From NCBI RefSeq assembly GCF_003248355.1, contig NZ_QKWY01000001.1:3244001-3308000 (forward strand): a stretch of DNA of 64,000 nt, given 5' to 3'. The DNA comes from Streptomyces sp. AC1-42W (GTDB taxonomy: Bacteria > Actinomycetota > Actinomycetes > Streptomycetales > Streptomycetaceae). The notes under the pieces were generated by a model that had not been told where the DNA came from, ran no database searches, and worked only from the letters and a program-made list of their open reading frames with translations. Below, piece after piece: positions 8,758 to 17,058 of the stretch; the first letter of the stretch is position 1; every line of letters begins with the position of its first letter. A program made the position numbers and the translations under genes.

Positions 8758-9291
8758 TCAGGGAGTGCGGGGGGAGTGCGGTGTCACTGCGTTCTGTTCC
8801 GTGAGGTGGCTGTCCATGGTGGTGTTCAGGTCGGCCATGAACGCTTCGACCTGTTCGAGGAACTGGGGCGGGTAGGGCGACATCGCGGCGTCGAGGCGGT
8901 GGGCGAGCGGGCCGAAGAACTCGTCCGCCCTCTCCTGGATGTGCCCGCCGCTGCGCAGCGTGACGATGCGCCGGTCGGAGTGCTCGCGGGCGCGGGTGAT
9001 GTGCCCCGCCGCTTCGAGGCGGTTCAGCAGCGCGGTGGTGGCGCCGGTGGACAGGGAGATCCGCTCGCTCAGCCGCGCCGGCGACAGGGGGGTGCCGCGC
9101 TCCTCGGCGGCGGCGATCTGCAGGACTGCGGTCGCGTCCGTGGAGTGCAGGCCCAGCCAGGCGGCGAAGCGCCGGCTGAGCTCGGCGTAGTGGCCGCCGT
9201 AGATCCTCAGCGATTCCATCAGCCGCTCACGCTGCTCTGCGACCCCGTCACGCACTGCTTCCTCCACGCCTCCGCCCTTCTCTCCTGTCAC
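8758..9291 (-). CDS. MarR-family transcriptional regulator
   Basis: This 177-residue MarR protein has its helix-turn-helix in the segment LSPARLSERISLSTGATTALLNRL and a wing with REHSDRRIVTL, near residues 65-110. N- and C-terminal helices form the dimer interface. It is divergent from a DHA2 exporter gene that starts at 9378, so its likely role is repression of that pump. No perfect palindrome as striking as the one at 1511 was found in the 86-base intergenic region. Confidence 0.87.
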   Translation of the reverse strand: MTGEKGGGVEEAVRDGVAEQRERLMESLRIYGGHYAELSRRFAAWLGLHSTDATAVLQIAAAEERGTPLSPARLSERISLSTGATTALLNRLEAAGHITRAREHSDRRIVTLRSGGHIQERADEFFGPLAHRLDAAMSPYPPQFLEQVEAFMADLNTTMDSHLTEQNAVTPHSPRTP

Positions 9292-9313
9292 ACGGTCCGC
9301 ACGGTCATCCGCT

Positions 9314-9342
9314 TTGACAACCTACCGCCACCACTTTACCTT
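9314..9342 (+). promoter_or_regulatory. Candidate promoter of the DHA2 exporter
   Basis: TTGACA (9314-9319) is followed after 17 bases by TACCTT (9337-9342), in an AT-rich stretch upstream of the exporter start at 9378. It matches the housekeeping sigma consensus well. The MarR operator is expected to overlap it. Confidence 0.5.
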
Positions 9343-9377
9343 CATAATGGAATTACTTCACCATGGAGGTATCTGGA

Positions 9378-10880
9378 ATGCGTGACCCGTCCCCCACCCC
9401 CGAGGAGACGACCGAGCCCTACCGGTGGCGCTGGCTGATCCTCGCGGTGATGATCGTCGCGGAGATCATGGACCTCCTGGACGCCTCGATCGTCAACGTC
9501 GCCGGACCGGACCTGGAGAGATCTCTTGGCGCCGGCTCGGTCGGGCTGCAGTGGGTGATCGGCGGCTACGCCCTCACCCTGGGCGCCGGCCTGGCGCTCG
9601 GCGGGCGGCTCGGCGACCGTTACGGCCGGCGCCGGATGTTCCTGATCGGACTCGCGGCCTTCACCACTGCCTCGCTGCTGTGCGCTATCGCGCCGAACAT
9701 CGAGTCGCTGATCGCCTTCCGCCTGCTGCAGGGCACCGCCGGAGCGATGCTGCTGCCCCAGGGCCTGGGCCTGCTGCGCGAGAACTTCTCCGGCCCCGAG
9801 CTCACCAAGGTCTTCGCGATCTTCGGCCCCGTCCTCGGCCTGGGCGGCATCATCGGCCCGGTCCTGGGCGGCTTCCTCATCGAGGGCGACTTCTTCGGCC
9901 TGGGCTGGCGCTCGGTCTTCCTGATCAACCTGCCCATCGGCATCGCGGCACTGATCGTCGCCGCGAAATTCGTGCCGAAGAAGGCGGGCGACCGCACGGT
10001 CCGGGTCGACATGACCGGCGCCGCCCTGGTCGTGGCGTCCTGCGCCCTGCTGGTGCTGCCGCTCAACCAGGGCCAGGAGAACGGCTGGCCGCTGTGGACG
10101 TGGCTGTCCATGGCCGCCTCGGCGATCGGGTTCGCCCTCTTCGCCCTCCAGCAGCGCCGCACGGCCGCCGCGGGCCGCGAGCCACTGGTGACCCCGGGCC
10201 TGCTGCGCAAGCCCGCCTTCACCGTCGGCCTCGGAGGCATCGCCCTGTTCTTCGGCGGGCTCATCGGCACCCAGCTCGTGCTGACCCTGTTCCTCCAGAT
10301 CGGCCAGCACTTCACCGCCGGAAACGCGGGACTGGGCAACCTGCCCCTCGCGGTGGGAACCGCGATCGGCGGCGCCATCAGCGGCGCGTTCCTCGCCGAC
10401 AGGATCGGCCGCAAGGTGCTCCAGATCGGACCGCTGGTCCAGCTGGCCGGCGCAGCCGTGCTGTGGTTCGAGCTCGACGGCCTCGACGCCGCCTCGTTCT
10501 CGATCTGGGACATCGCTCCCGGCGTGGCGGTGTCGGGCATCGGCGCCGGCATGGTGATCGCCGCCCTGTTCAGCTTCATCCTGGCCGCGGTCGACGACGA
10601 CGAGATCGGCTCCGCCTCCGGGGTCCTGTCGGCGGTCCAGGCCGTCGGCGGCTCCATCGGCGTCGCGGTCTTCGGCTCGGTGTTCTTCGCCCAGGCCAAG
10701 ACCGGTGACTTCACCGGCGGCTTCCACCGCGCGCTGATCGTCCAGGCATGCCTACTGGTGGTCTTCTTCGCGATCACCTTCCTCCTGCCCAAGAAAGGCC
10801 GCCCCGAAGACGAGCAGCACGGCATCACCCCGAAGACGACTGCCGAAGGCTCCGGCACCAAGCAGCACCTCACTATCTGA
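9378..10880 (+). CDS. MFS drug exporter, DHA2 family (14 TMS)
   Basis: This is a 500-residue inner-membrane antiporter. It shows a DLLDASIVNVAGPDL first helix (the D1-type motif of DHA2 exporters), motif A as GRLGDRYGRRR, and motif C-like glycine-rich GPVLGLGGIIGPVLGG in helix 5. GGAGG at 9365-9369 decides the ATG at 9378 rather than the in-frame ATG at 9363. It is divergent from a MarR repressor. The substrate is unknown; family members export antibiotics and dyes. Confidence 0.88.
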   Translation: MRDPSPTPEETTEPYRWRWLILAVMIVAEIMDLLDASIVNVAGPDLERSLGAGSVGLQWVIGGYALTLGAGLALGGRLGDRYGRRRMFLIGLAAFTTASLLCAIAPNIESLIAFRLLQGTAGAMLLPQGLGLLRENFSGPELTKVFAIFGPVLGLGGIIGPVLGGFLIEGDFFGLGWRSVFLINLPIGIAALIVAAKFVPKKAGDRTVRVDMTGAALVVASCALLVLPLNQGQENGWPLWTWLSMAASAIGFALFALQQRRTAAAGREPLVTPGLLRKPAFTVGLGGIALFFGGLIGTQLVLTLFLQIGQHFTAGNAGLGNLPLAVGTAIGGAISGAFLADRIGRKVLQIGPLVQLAGAAVLWFELDGLDAASFSIWDIAPGVAVSGIGAGMVIAALFSFILAAVDDDEIGSASGVLSAVQAVGGSIGVAVFGSVFFAQAKTGDFTGGFHRALIVQACLLVVFFAITFLLPKKGRPEDEQHGITPKTTAEGSGTKQHLTI

Positions 10881-10974
10881 GCCCCGGCCCGGGGCCGTGC
10901 ACGACACGCGGGCCCCGGCCGGCCCGAACGGGACCGCACCGGGACCGCCGCCCGAGACGGCTTCCGGCAGGACA

Positions 10975-11235
10975 CACAGCGTCCAGGCCCGCTTCGTCCG
11001 CAACAACCGGCTCGTGGACGCCCTGCAACGTCAGGCGTTCTGCTCGCTGCAGATCTCGCCCGGCGCTCGCCGCTACTACGACAAGCAACGAGCCCGGGCC
11101 CTGGACTACAACCCCGCCCCGCGCCAGTTCGGCAACCGCCTCGTCGGCATCCTCCACGGTTGCATCAGGACCCGCACCCTCTACGACGAGGCTACCGCCT
11201 GGTCACACCATGGGACCCTCCCAGCCGCAGTTTGA
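10975..11235 (+). pseudogene. IS110-family transposase C-terminal fragment
   Basis: The segment encodes VQARFVRNNRLVDALQRQAF, then GARRYYDKQRARAL and NRLVGILHGCIRTRTLYDEA. This is the C-terminal transposase_20-type domain of IS110 proteins. The N-terminal DEDD (RuvC-like) domain is absent. No start codon belongs to it and it is a decayed remnant. Confidence 0.7.
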
Positions 11236-11320
11236 CACCGCTACGGCACGGGATGTCTGACAGCAGCTGTATCGGCTTGTTCGTCCGCCATCGCGGCGAC
11301 GGATGGTTCACTGCCTCGGT

Positions 11321-11752
11321 TCAGGGCCCCGCCACCGGGCTGACGAAACCGGCGACGACACGACCAGCCCGCGCCGCGGAGAGGAGTAAACCGTGGTCGA
11401 CAGGTTCGCCGTCGTAGCCGTCGATGCCGACGAAGTTGATCCACCGCCGCAGGGGCGACCGGGCGATCACTCGCCAGGTCCGCTCGGCAGGTGCGGGCCA
11501 CCGGAGTACGCCGTCGCGGTCACCGATCTCGACAGCCCCGTCAGAGAGCCGGTAGGTCACATGGCCGGGGTCCAGCATCGTGCCGACGGGCCAGCCGTCC
11601 GTGGCCGGGTCGGAACCCGGCAACGGCTGGTAGGGCTGGAACCCGAGGCGCTCCACGAGCTGGCCAGACACCGCTGGTGCGAGCAGTACCGATGGGGCAC
11701 CAGTTCTCAAGAACGGCAGGACAGAGGACACAGCGCCGATTGTATCCGTCAA
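11321..11752 (-). CDS. Hypothetical protein
   Basis: This 143-residue reading frame has plausible protein composition: a hydrophobic N-terminal third and a central DGWPVGTMLDPGHVTYRLSDG segment suggesting beta strands. No recognised family motif is visible. It is isolated between an IS110 remnant and an IS1634 remnant, so its original neighbours are unknown. It may be a truncated gene. Confidence 0.45.
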   Translation of the reverse strand: MTDTIGAVSSVLPFLRTGAPSVLLAPAVSGQLVERLGFQPYQPLPGSDPATDGWPVGTMLDPGHVTYRLSDGAVEIGDRDGVLRWPAPAERTWRVIARSPLRRWINFVGIDGYDGEPVDHGLLLSAARAGRVVAGFVSPVAGP

Positions 11753-11894
11753 GCATTCTCTCGAACTTCACCCGTCACAAGGGACCACGCCGCACCCAAC
11801 CACATCGCCACTCCGTGATCGGTGCGGCCCGCTACGAAACACGATCCAGCTCCCTGCCTGGACGGTCTTCCGGGGAACCAGTACAAGGGCCCCG

Positions 11895-12096
11895 ATCCAG
11901 CCGGCGCGGAAACTCGGCAGCGACAGGCAGAGCGCCCAGACGCTTCTCCACCACGGCGCTGACCACGCACTCCATGCGAGGACGCACCGTCCGTGGCCGC
12001 AGGGACCGGGAAGACTTCGTCACACCCCGCCCAACGCGGCCACGACCCCAACGGACACTCCCGGCACCCCCGAACCAGCCACCCGCGAAGTACGGA
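11895..12096 (-). pseudogene. IS1634-like element remnant (N-terminus of transposase plus one terminal repeat)
   Basis: The minus strand encodes VEKRLGALPVAAEFPRRLD, nearly the same as the N-terminal part of the intact transposase at 29603-31273. The terminal repeat ACCCGCGAAGTACGG at 12081-12095 matches the end of that element and is followed by GCTAGT. Everything beyond about 40 codons of the transposase is missing. Confidence 0.75.
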
Positions 12097-12229
12097 GCTA
12101 GTGCTGTGGCCGGGAAGGGTCGCCGGGGCGCTGGTGCACTGAAGGGCCGGGCCTGGCGAAGAAATCTGGTTGCGGCGGCTGGGGCATGCCTGACACGGTG
12201 CGGTTTTCCGGAACACCCGTGAGGCTCGT

Positions 12230-12712
12230 ATGGCGATTTACTTCTATGGCGCCGATGAAGTCCCTTATGGGTGTTTCTCGAACTTCTCCGATCACGGCTT
12301 CGACCTCGACGGGGTCTGGTGGCCGACCTCGGAGCACTACTTCCAGGCGCAGAAGTTCAAGGGCACTCGTCACGCGGATCTCGTCCGGCGTGCGCGTACG
12401 CCGCTGCGGGCAGCGGAGTTGGGCCGTGACTCGTCCAAGCCTCTGCGGAGGGACTGGGAGCGGGTCAAGGACGACGTGATGCGACGTGCGGTGGTAGCCA
12501 AGTTCCGCACGCATGCCGATATCCGTGACATTCTGCTGTCCACAGGCGGCGAAGAGATCGTCGAAGACACCACCACCGATCACTACTGGGGTCGGGGCAG
12601 GACCGGGAACGGCAAGAACATGCTCGGGCGGATTCTGGTGCGCACCCGTAACCAGTTGCGTGTCGAACTCGCTGAAGCCCTCGACGGCGATGGCCGCCGC
12701 CCGAGGCGGTGA
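12230..12712 (+). CDS. NADAR-family (YbiA-like) protein
   Basis: This 160-residue protein carries the NADAR fold signature: CFSNFSDHGF near residues 15-25, the WWPTSEHYFQAQKF motif near 30-43, and an ILLSTGGEEIVEDTTTDHYWG block. E. coli YbiA and relatives are N-glycosidases acting on ribosylated substrates such as riboflavin intermediates; other members reverse guanine ADP-ribosylation. Length is normal for a stand-alone NADAR. It has no obvious partner here (no DarT-like or sirtuin/macro gene), being flanked by IS remnants. The active-site Glu and Trp are retained, so it may be active. Confidence 0.85.
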   Translation: MAIYFYGADEVPYGCFSNFSDHGFDLDGVWWPTSEHYFQAQKFKGTRHADLVRRARTPLRAAELGRDSSKPLRRDWERVKDDVMRRAVVAKFRTHADIRDILLSTGGEEIVEDTTTDHYWGRGRTGNGKNMLGRILVRTRNQLRVELAEALDGDGRRPRR

Positions 12713-12752
12713 TCCGGGAAGCGTGTGCGGTGTGCCGCATGCGCGGGCGGGC

Positions 12753-13540
12753 TCAGGTCACGGCCTTGAGGATGGGCCGCCCTCCCCAGCGGATGCCTTT
12801 CTCACCGCGGATGTGGGTGCGTTCTCGGCGTTGTGCGGCGAGTATGTCGGGGTGGCGGGTGTTGGAGTTGCGCCGGCGTAGGTAGGCGTGCGGTGCCCGG
12901 GTCTGTACCGTGTGGTTGGGATAGTTCGAGTTGGCGATGGTGAACTGCCGCAGAGGTCCGAAGTGCGCCTTGATCGGGTTGGCCCACAAGGCGTAGGTCG
13001 GGGTGAAGCACAACTCGGCCTTGTGCTTTTTCGCCCAGCGGCGGATGCCGGCGCCCTTGTGGGCGGACAGGTTGTCCAGGATCACGTAGATCGGGGCGCC
13101 GTCGGGACGGGCGGCGCGGACCGGCTTCAGCGCGGCCAGCGTGTTCGCGACACCCTTGCGGCGGCGGTTGACGCCCCACAGACGGTCGTCGCCGACCGAG
13201 TAGCAGCCGTGGAAGTAACACACCCCGTGAGCGCGGTGGTAGGTGGCGGGCACCCGGTCGGGATGTTTCCGTTCGGCCCAGCACGAGCCTGGGGTGGGCC
13301 GGATGCCGAGCGGGCCGAACTCGTCGAAGGCGAAAACCCGGCCGGGGAAGCGGCGAAGGACCTCCTCGATCCGGTCCAGCTTCGCCTCGCGGTCAGGGCC
13401 GGGGGATTCCTTCCAACGCGCGGCGGCACCGGCCGCTTTTGTCGAGGACGGCCGGCACGCGGGCCTGGCGCAGGTCGAGAAGGAACCGTGCGGTGGGGTG
13501 CTGAGTGAGCGGGATGGCACGGTCGAGGATGTCCACGGCA
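12753..13540 (-). pseudogene. IS630-family transposase, truncated and frameshifted
   Basis: The readable frame contains the IS630 catalytic core: VFAFDEFGPLGIRP, VILDNLSAHKGAGIRRW and a FTPTYALWANPIKAHFGPLR block that aligns with the third catalytic region. Just upstream, near 13430-13540, a second frame encodes DILDRAIPLTQHPTARFLLD, the preceding part of the protein. One frameshift therefore separates them, and the N-terminal HTH domains are missing. It is inactive. Confidence 0.75.
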
Positions 13541-13660
13541 GGGGGTTCCGGTGCGGGAAGCGCGGCCTTCCGTCGCGAGGCGCAGGCCGCCGGGCGCCTG
13601 TCCTACCCGGACGTCGCCGCGATTGCTCCGATCCCGAGCAGCCGGAGGTACGCTCCTCCG

Positions 13661-14524
13661 ATGATCGAAGACCGGTACTCCAGCCTCGCAGCCGACCATC
13701 TGCCCGAGGCACTCGCCTCGCGCTGGACGGCCCTGCTCAGACCCTCCGCCCGCCTCCGCCGGGCCGTAGACGGCGAGGAGGCCGTGGCGGTCCTCGGCGG
13801 GGTCCCGGACCTTCCGGCCGATGTCGCATGGCCGGAGTGGCCGCCGCACGGGCCCCTGTCCTTCGTCGCCTCCGTGGACTGCGCGGCGCTGCCCCGCGAG
13901 GCGCTGGTGGAACCGTTTCCCCGGGGCGGCGCGCTGCTCTTCTTCGCTTTCGACGGCCAGGCCGACAGCGACGCCTTCGTCTCGCTCGACACGCCCGAAG
14001 GCCAGATGGGGCAGCGGGTGCTGCACATCCCGCACGGCACACCTGTTTCCCCCGCCCCGACGCCGCCCCAACTGCGCGCCCAGCCGCGCGTGGGACTCGT
14101 TGCGGAGCCCGAGCAGAGCGCGCCCGACCTGGGACTGCCCCCGGTCCGGGCCGCCTTGCTCGGTGACACAGGCGACGGCGGCGACTGGCCCGACCCTCGC
14201 AGGGCCCCCGCCGAGCTCAGGCCCTTCCTCCGTGCCTTCAATCGCCTCCGCGGACACATCGGGCACCAGTTCGGCGGCCACGCCCTGCCCATCCAGGGCC
14301 CGGTGGAGTACGAGGTGACGTATCCGGACCTGGGCGACACCCACTCCTGGGGCGACCGGTTCCACGACGAGGAGGCCCAACGCTGGCTGCTGCTCGCCCA
14401 GTTCGAGATCGACGCGGCCACAGAGACGTCGTACGGCGACGACCGCGCCCTCTACTGGCTGATCCGCCCGGAGGACCTCGCGGCCCGGCGCTTCGACCGG
14501 GCCCGGCTCACCGTGCAGTGCTGA
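13661..14524 (+). CDS. DUF1963 (YwqG-like) protein
   Basis: This protein has 287 residues from the ATG at 13661. It shows the YwqG/DUF1963 pattern: GGVPDLPADVAWPEW, then FVASVDCAALP, GGALLFFAFD, and a C-terminal MGDGG-like block with LLAQFEIDA and LYWLIRPEDLAARRFDR. The family is widespread, cytosolic and without an assigned biochemical role. GGAGG lies 13 bases upstream of the chosen ATG. The frame is also open upstream to 13505, but that stretch overlaps the transposase remnant. Confidence 0.82.
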   Translation: MIEDRYSSLAADHLPEALASRWTALLRPSARLRRAVDGEEAVAVLGGVPDLPADVAWPEWPPHGPLSFVASVDCAALPREALVEPFPRGGALLFFAFDGQADSDAFVSLDTPEGQMGQRVLHIPHGTPVSPAPTPPQLRAQPRVGLVAEPEQSAPDLGLPPVRAALLGDTGDGGDWPDPRRAPAELRPFLRAFNRLRGHIGHQFGGHALPIQGPVEYEVTYPDLGDTHSWGDRFHDEEAQRWLLLAQFEIDAATETSYGDDRALYWLIRPEDLAARRFDRARLTVQC

Positions 14525-14692
14525 ACCGGCACCACGAACCGCACCGGCACTTCCGGCCCGCACCGGCACCGTGAGCCACACCGCCATCCCCAGCTTCGAA
14601 CTCCTCGGCAGACAGCGACTGCTGAAACGCTCCTGAGACGCGCTCAACCGGTCGGAAATCCATGCGGGCCATCCTCCTTACCGGGTTCGCGG

Positions 14693-15160
14693 TCAACGGG
14701 GCGCGTTGCGGCGGGCTGCGGGGTCACGCCCGGCGACGTGCCGGGCGACCGCGTCGACTCCGGGGCGAGCGTAGCGTTCCAGGGAACGCACGGAAGCGTG
14801 CCGGGAGCGGGCCAACAGCATTGGCGTGGACGTACCGCCTTCGGTGTCGTGTGTCAACGCGCCATGTCTCAGCCGGTGCAGTGTCCACCCCTCAAGGTCA
14901 TCGATGTCCCCGGGTGCGGCGAGCGGGTTGGCCAGCAGCCGGGTGGACTCCTTGAAGATCTCCTCCGCCCGGCGGTACGAGAGACGGGCCCGGCTGGTCT
15001 CCTCGCGGCCGGTGAGGAAAGCGGCCCGCGTGTGCGGCCGGAGACCAGGCGGAGCAGGAGCTGGGCGGTGAGGGCAGCCAGTTGATGCTGCAGCCCTACC
15101 TCGATGCGATCGACCTGGAGGGCGAGACCGATCTCATCTACCTCTTGATCTCGGCCAGTG
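14693..15160 (-). pseudogene. Tyrosine recombinase (phage-type integrase) C-terminal remnant
   Basis: An open minus-strand stretch ends at 14693. It encodes LEGWTLHRLRHGALTH (the HxxR box), LLARSRHASVRSLERYARPG (second His and the nucleophile Tyr) and a VDAVARHVAGRDPAAR tail. Upstream, LLLRLVSGRTRGPL reads in a different frame, joined by a one-base deletion near 15020. The rest of the catalytic domain and the core-binding domain are absent. It is a dead integrase, possibly the scar of a lost integrated element. Confidence 0.7.
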
Positions 15161-15244
15161 CTCCATCCTTCAGGGCGGGGGTGAGACGCATCCTTGGCCC
15201 GGGGCCGCGAAGCGGCGGAGTTCGCTGCGGCTTCGGGGTGACGG

Positions 15245-15446
15245 TCAGATGGGCTGCTTCTGGTTCTCGATGTACTGCTTGACGACGGTCAGCGGTGCGC
15301 CGCCGCAGCTGCCGGCGAAGTACGAGCCGGACCAGAAGTGTCCACTCCACAGGTGCCGGCGGACGTGACTGTCGGATTCCTTGCGCAGCAGCCGGGCGGA
15401 GACTCCCTTGAGGGAGTTGACCAGCTTGGAGAGCTGGACCACTGCG
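15245..15446 (-). pseudogene. tnpA: IS200-type TnpA (Y1 transposase) 3' fragment
   Basis: The minus strand encodes the C-terminal half of an IS200/IS605 Y1 transposase: LVNSLKGVSARLLRKE, HLWSGHFWSGSYFAGS and VVKQYIENQKQ (the helix that carries the catalytic Tyr). The N-terminal HUH part is missing, and the fragment joins directly to an internal point of a divergent tnpB. Confidence 0.75.
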
Positions 15447-16420
15447 TACCGGAACTTCTTCGACGGCCTCAAGGGCAAGCGCCCGCGCATGGGCGTACCC
15501 CGGTTCAAGTCCCGCAAGGACAACCGGCAGGCGATCCGCTTCACCGCGAACGCCGGGTGGAGGATCACGCCGGGCGGGAAGCTGCGCCTGCCGAAGATCG
15601 GCGACGTGGCCGACCCGGCGACCGACCTCGCCAGGATGCGGAGACGGATGCCGTGGTCGGCATCGACCTGGGCCTGTCGCACTTCGCGATCCTTTCCGAC
15701 GGCACGAAGATCGCAAGCCCGCGCTTCCTGCGCCGGGCCGAGAGGCGGCTGAAGAGGGCGTAGCGGAACCTCAGCCGCAAGGCCAGGGGGTCGAACAACA
15801 GGACCAAGGCTCGCGTCAAGGTCGCCCGTGCTCACGCGCAGGTGTCCGACGCGCGGCGCGAGTTCCACCACCGGCTCTCCACACGGATCATTCGCGAGAA
15901 CCAAGCGACTGCTGTGGAGGACCTGGCGGTCGGGGGACTTGCCCGTACACGCCTGGCCAAATCCGTCCACGACGCCGGATGGTCTGCGCTCGTCGCGATG
16001 CTGGAGTACAAGGCCGCGAAGTTCGGCCGGTCCTTTCACCGCATCGGGCGGTTCGAGCCGACCTCACAGGTCTGCTGCGTGTGCGGCGTCAAGGACGGGC
16101 CCAAGCCCCTCCATGTCCGCACCTGGGCGTGCGGGGCGTGCGGGTCCGTCCTCGATCGCGACATCAACGCGGCGGTCAACGTCGACAAGGCCGCCGGACT
16201 GGCGGTGCCAGCCTGTCGAGCGCACGTTGTTCGAGTGGAGGTGCAAAACCACCACCGTCCTGTCGCAGCAGGGCGGTTGAAGCTGGGGGCAGCCCGACCC
16301 GGGAGGTGCCGGGGAGGGTGGCAAGCGGCCCTGACAAAGCCGGGACGTGCCAGCACTGCCAGATGGTGCGGGTCCGGCAAGCAAGACGGAAAGGAGTACG
16401 CGAGGAACCGGTGCTGACGC
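15447..16420 (+). pseudogene. tnpB: TnpB (IS605 OrfB), N-terminally truncated with frameshift and nonsense codon
   Basis: Homology begins inside the protein with FKSRKDNRQAIRF and GGKLRLPKIGDV, then shifts frame near 15620. It continues with VVGIDLGLSHFAIL (first RuvC Asp), an in-frame TAG near 15762, TAVEDLAVGGL (RuvC Glu), the zinc ribbon CCVCGVKDG...WACGACG, and LDRDINAAVNV (last RuvC Asp). All three catalytic residues survive in the DNA, but the gene cannot make a full nuclease. Its tail after the DRDINAA motif is abnormal. Confidence 0.8.
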
Positions 16421-17058
16421 CCCCTTACTCGACGCCAGCTCGAACCTGGTGGATGTGGGCTGGAATCGGTGTGTCCCCGCCTTGTACCTGGGGCGGGGAA
16501 CTTCTCGGACGGTGGCTACAGGCCGTTCGGGGAGGCCATGGCGAAGTGCTGCGGGGTAGCCGTGGCGAGGCCGCGGGGGTATAGCCGGGCTTCTCCTCCG
16601 TCGATCGAACAACGAGTGAACACGGGAACCGTCCCGGTCCTGACCTCAGACAACGCGTCCAGCGGTGTTCGAGGCTGGGCCCATCGTCGGCCGATCGGGC
16701 CGGGATGGGGCGGAGCCGTCGTAGTACTCCGAGCCGGGGGTGCGACACGAAAGTCGCACGAGTTGAGTGAGCTTCATCGAAGGAGGTTCGGCTGATGCCG
16801 AAGGTGTAGTTACGGATCAGTGTTCGAGGATCTGTCCCCGGCCTGACGTGCGTCGCTGGTAACGGCGGGGTGCGAAGCTCAGGTCTCCAGGCCCAAGGGC
16901 TCCCGTTCCATCCGGGAGCTACAGGTCACGGGGAAGGCCGACAGGGTGAACAACGTGAACCCCTGGTGATGCCTCGTCATCGGAAGCCTCGCAGATGGGT
17001 AGTTGCAGCGAGGTCAAGGACTGGCCGTTGAGAAGCGGCAGGCGCCGACCGGAAGACT
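16421..17058. other. Structured non-coding stretch, possible group II intron 5' remnant
   Basis: No convincing gene is present. A perfect hairpin GTGCGAC-ACGAAA-GTCGCAC at 16740-16759 is followed by many short hairpins and by GGTGAACAACGTGAACC near 16944. That style recalls domain I of bacterial group II introns, which begin GUGYG. No reverse transcriptase or domain V is visible, and the block stops abruptly at the IS1380 end at 17059. The assignment is tentative. Confidence 0.3.

Noticed and set aside
15000..16000. CRISPR-like repeats
   Set aside because: No regularly spaced direct repeats were seen here or elsewhere in the window; short repeats are IS ends or hairpins.
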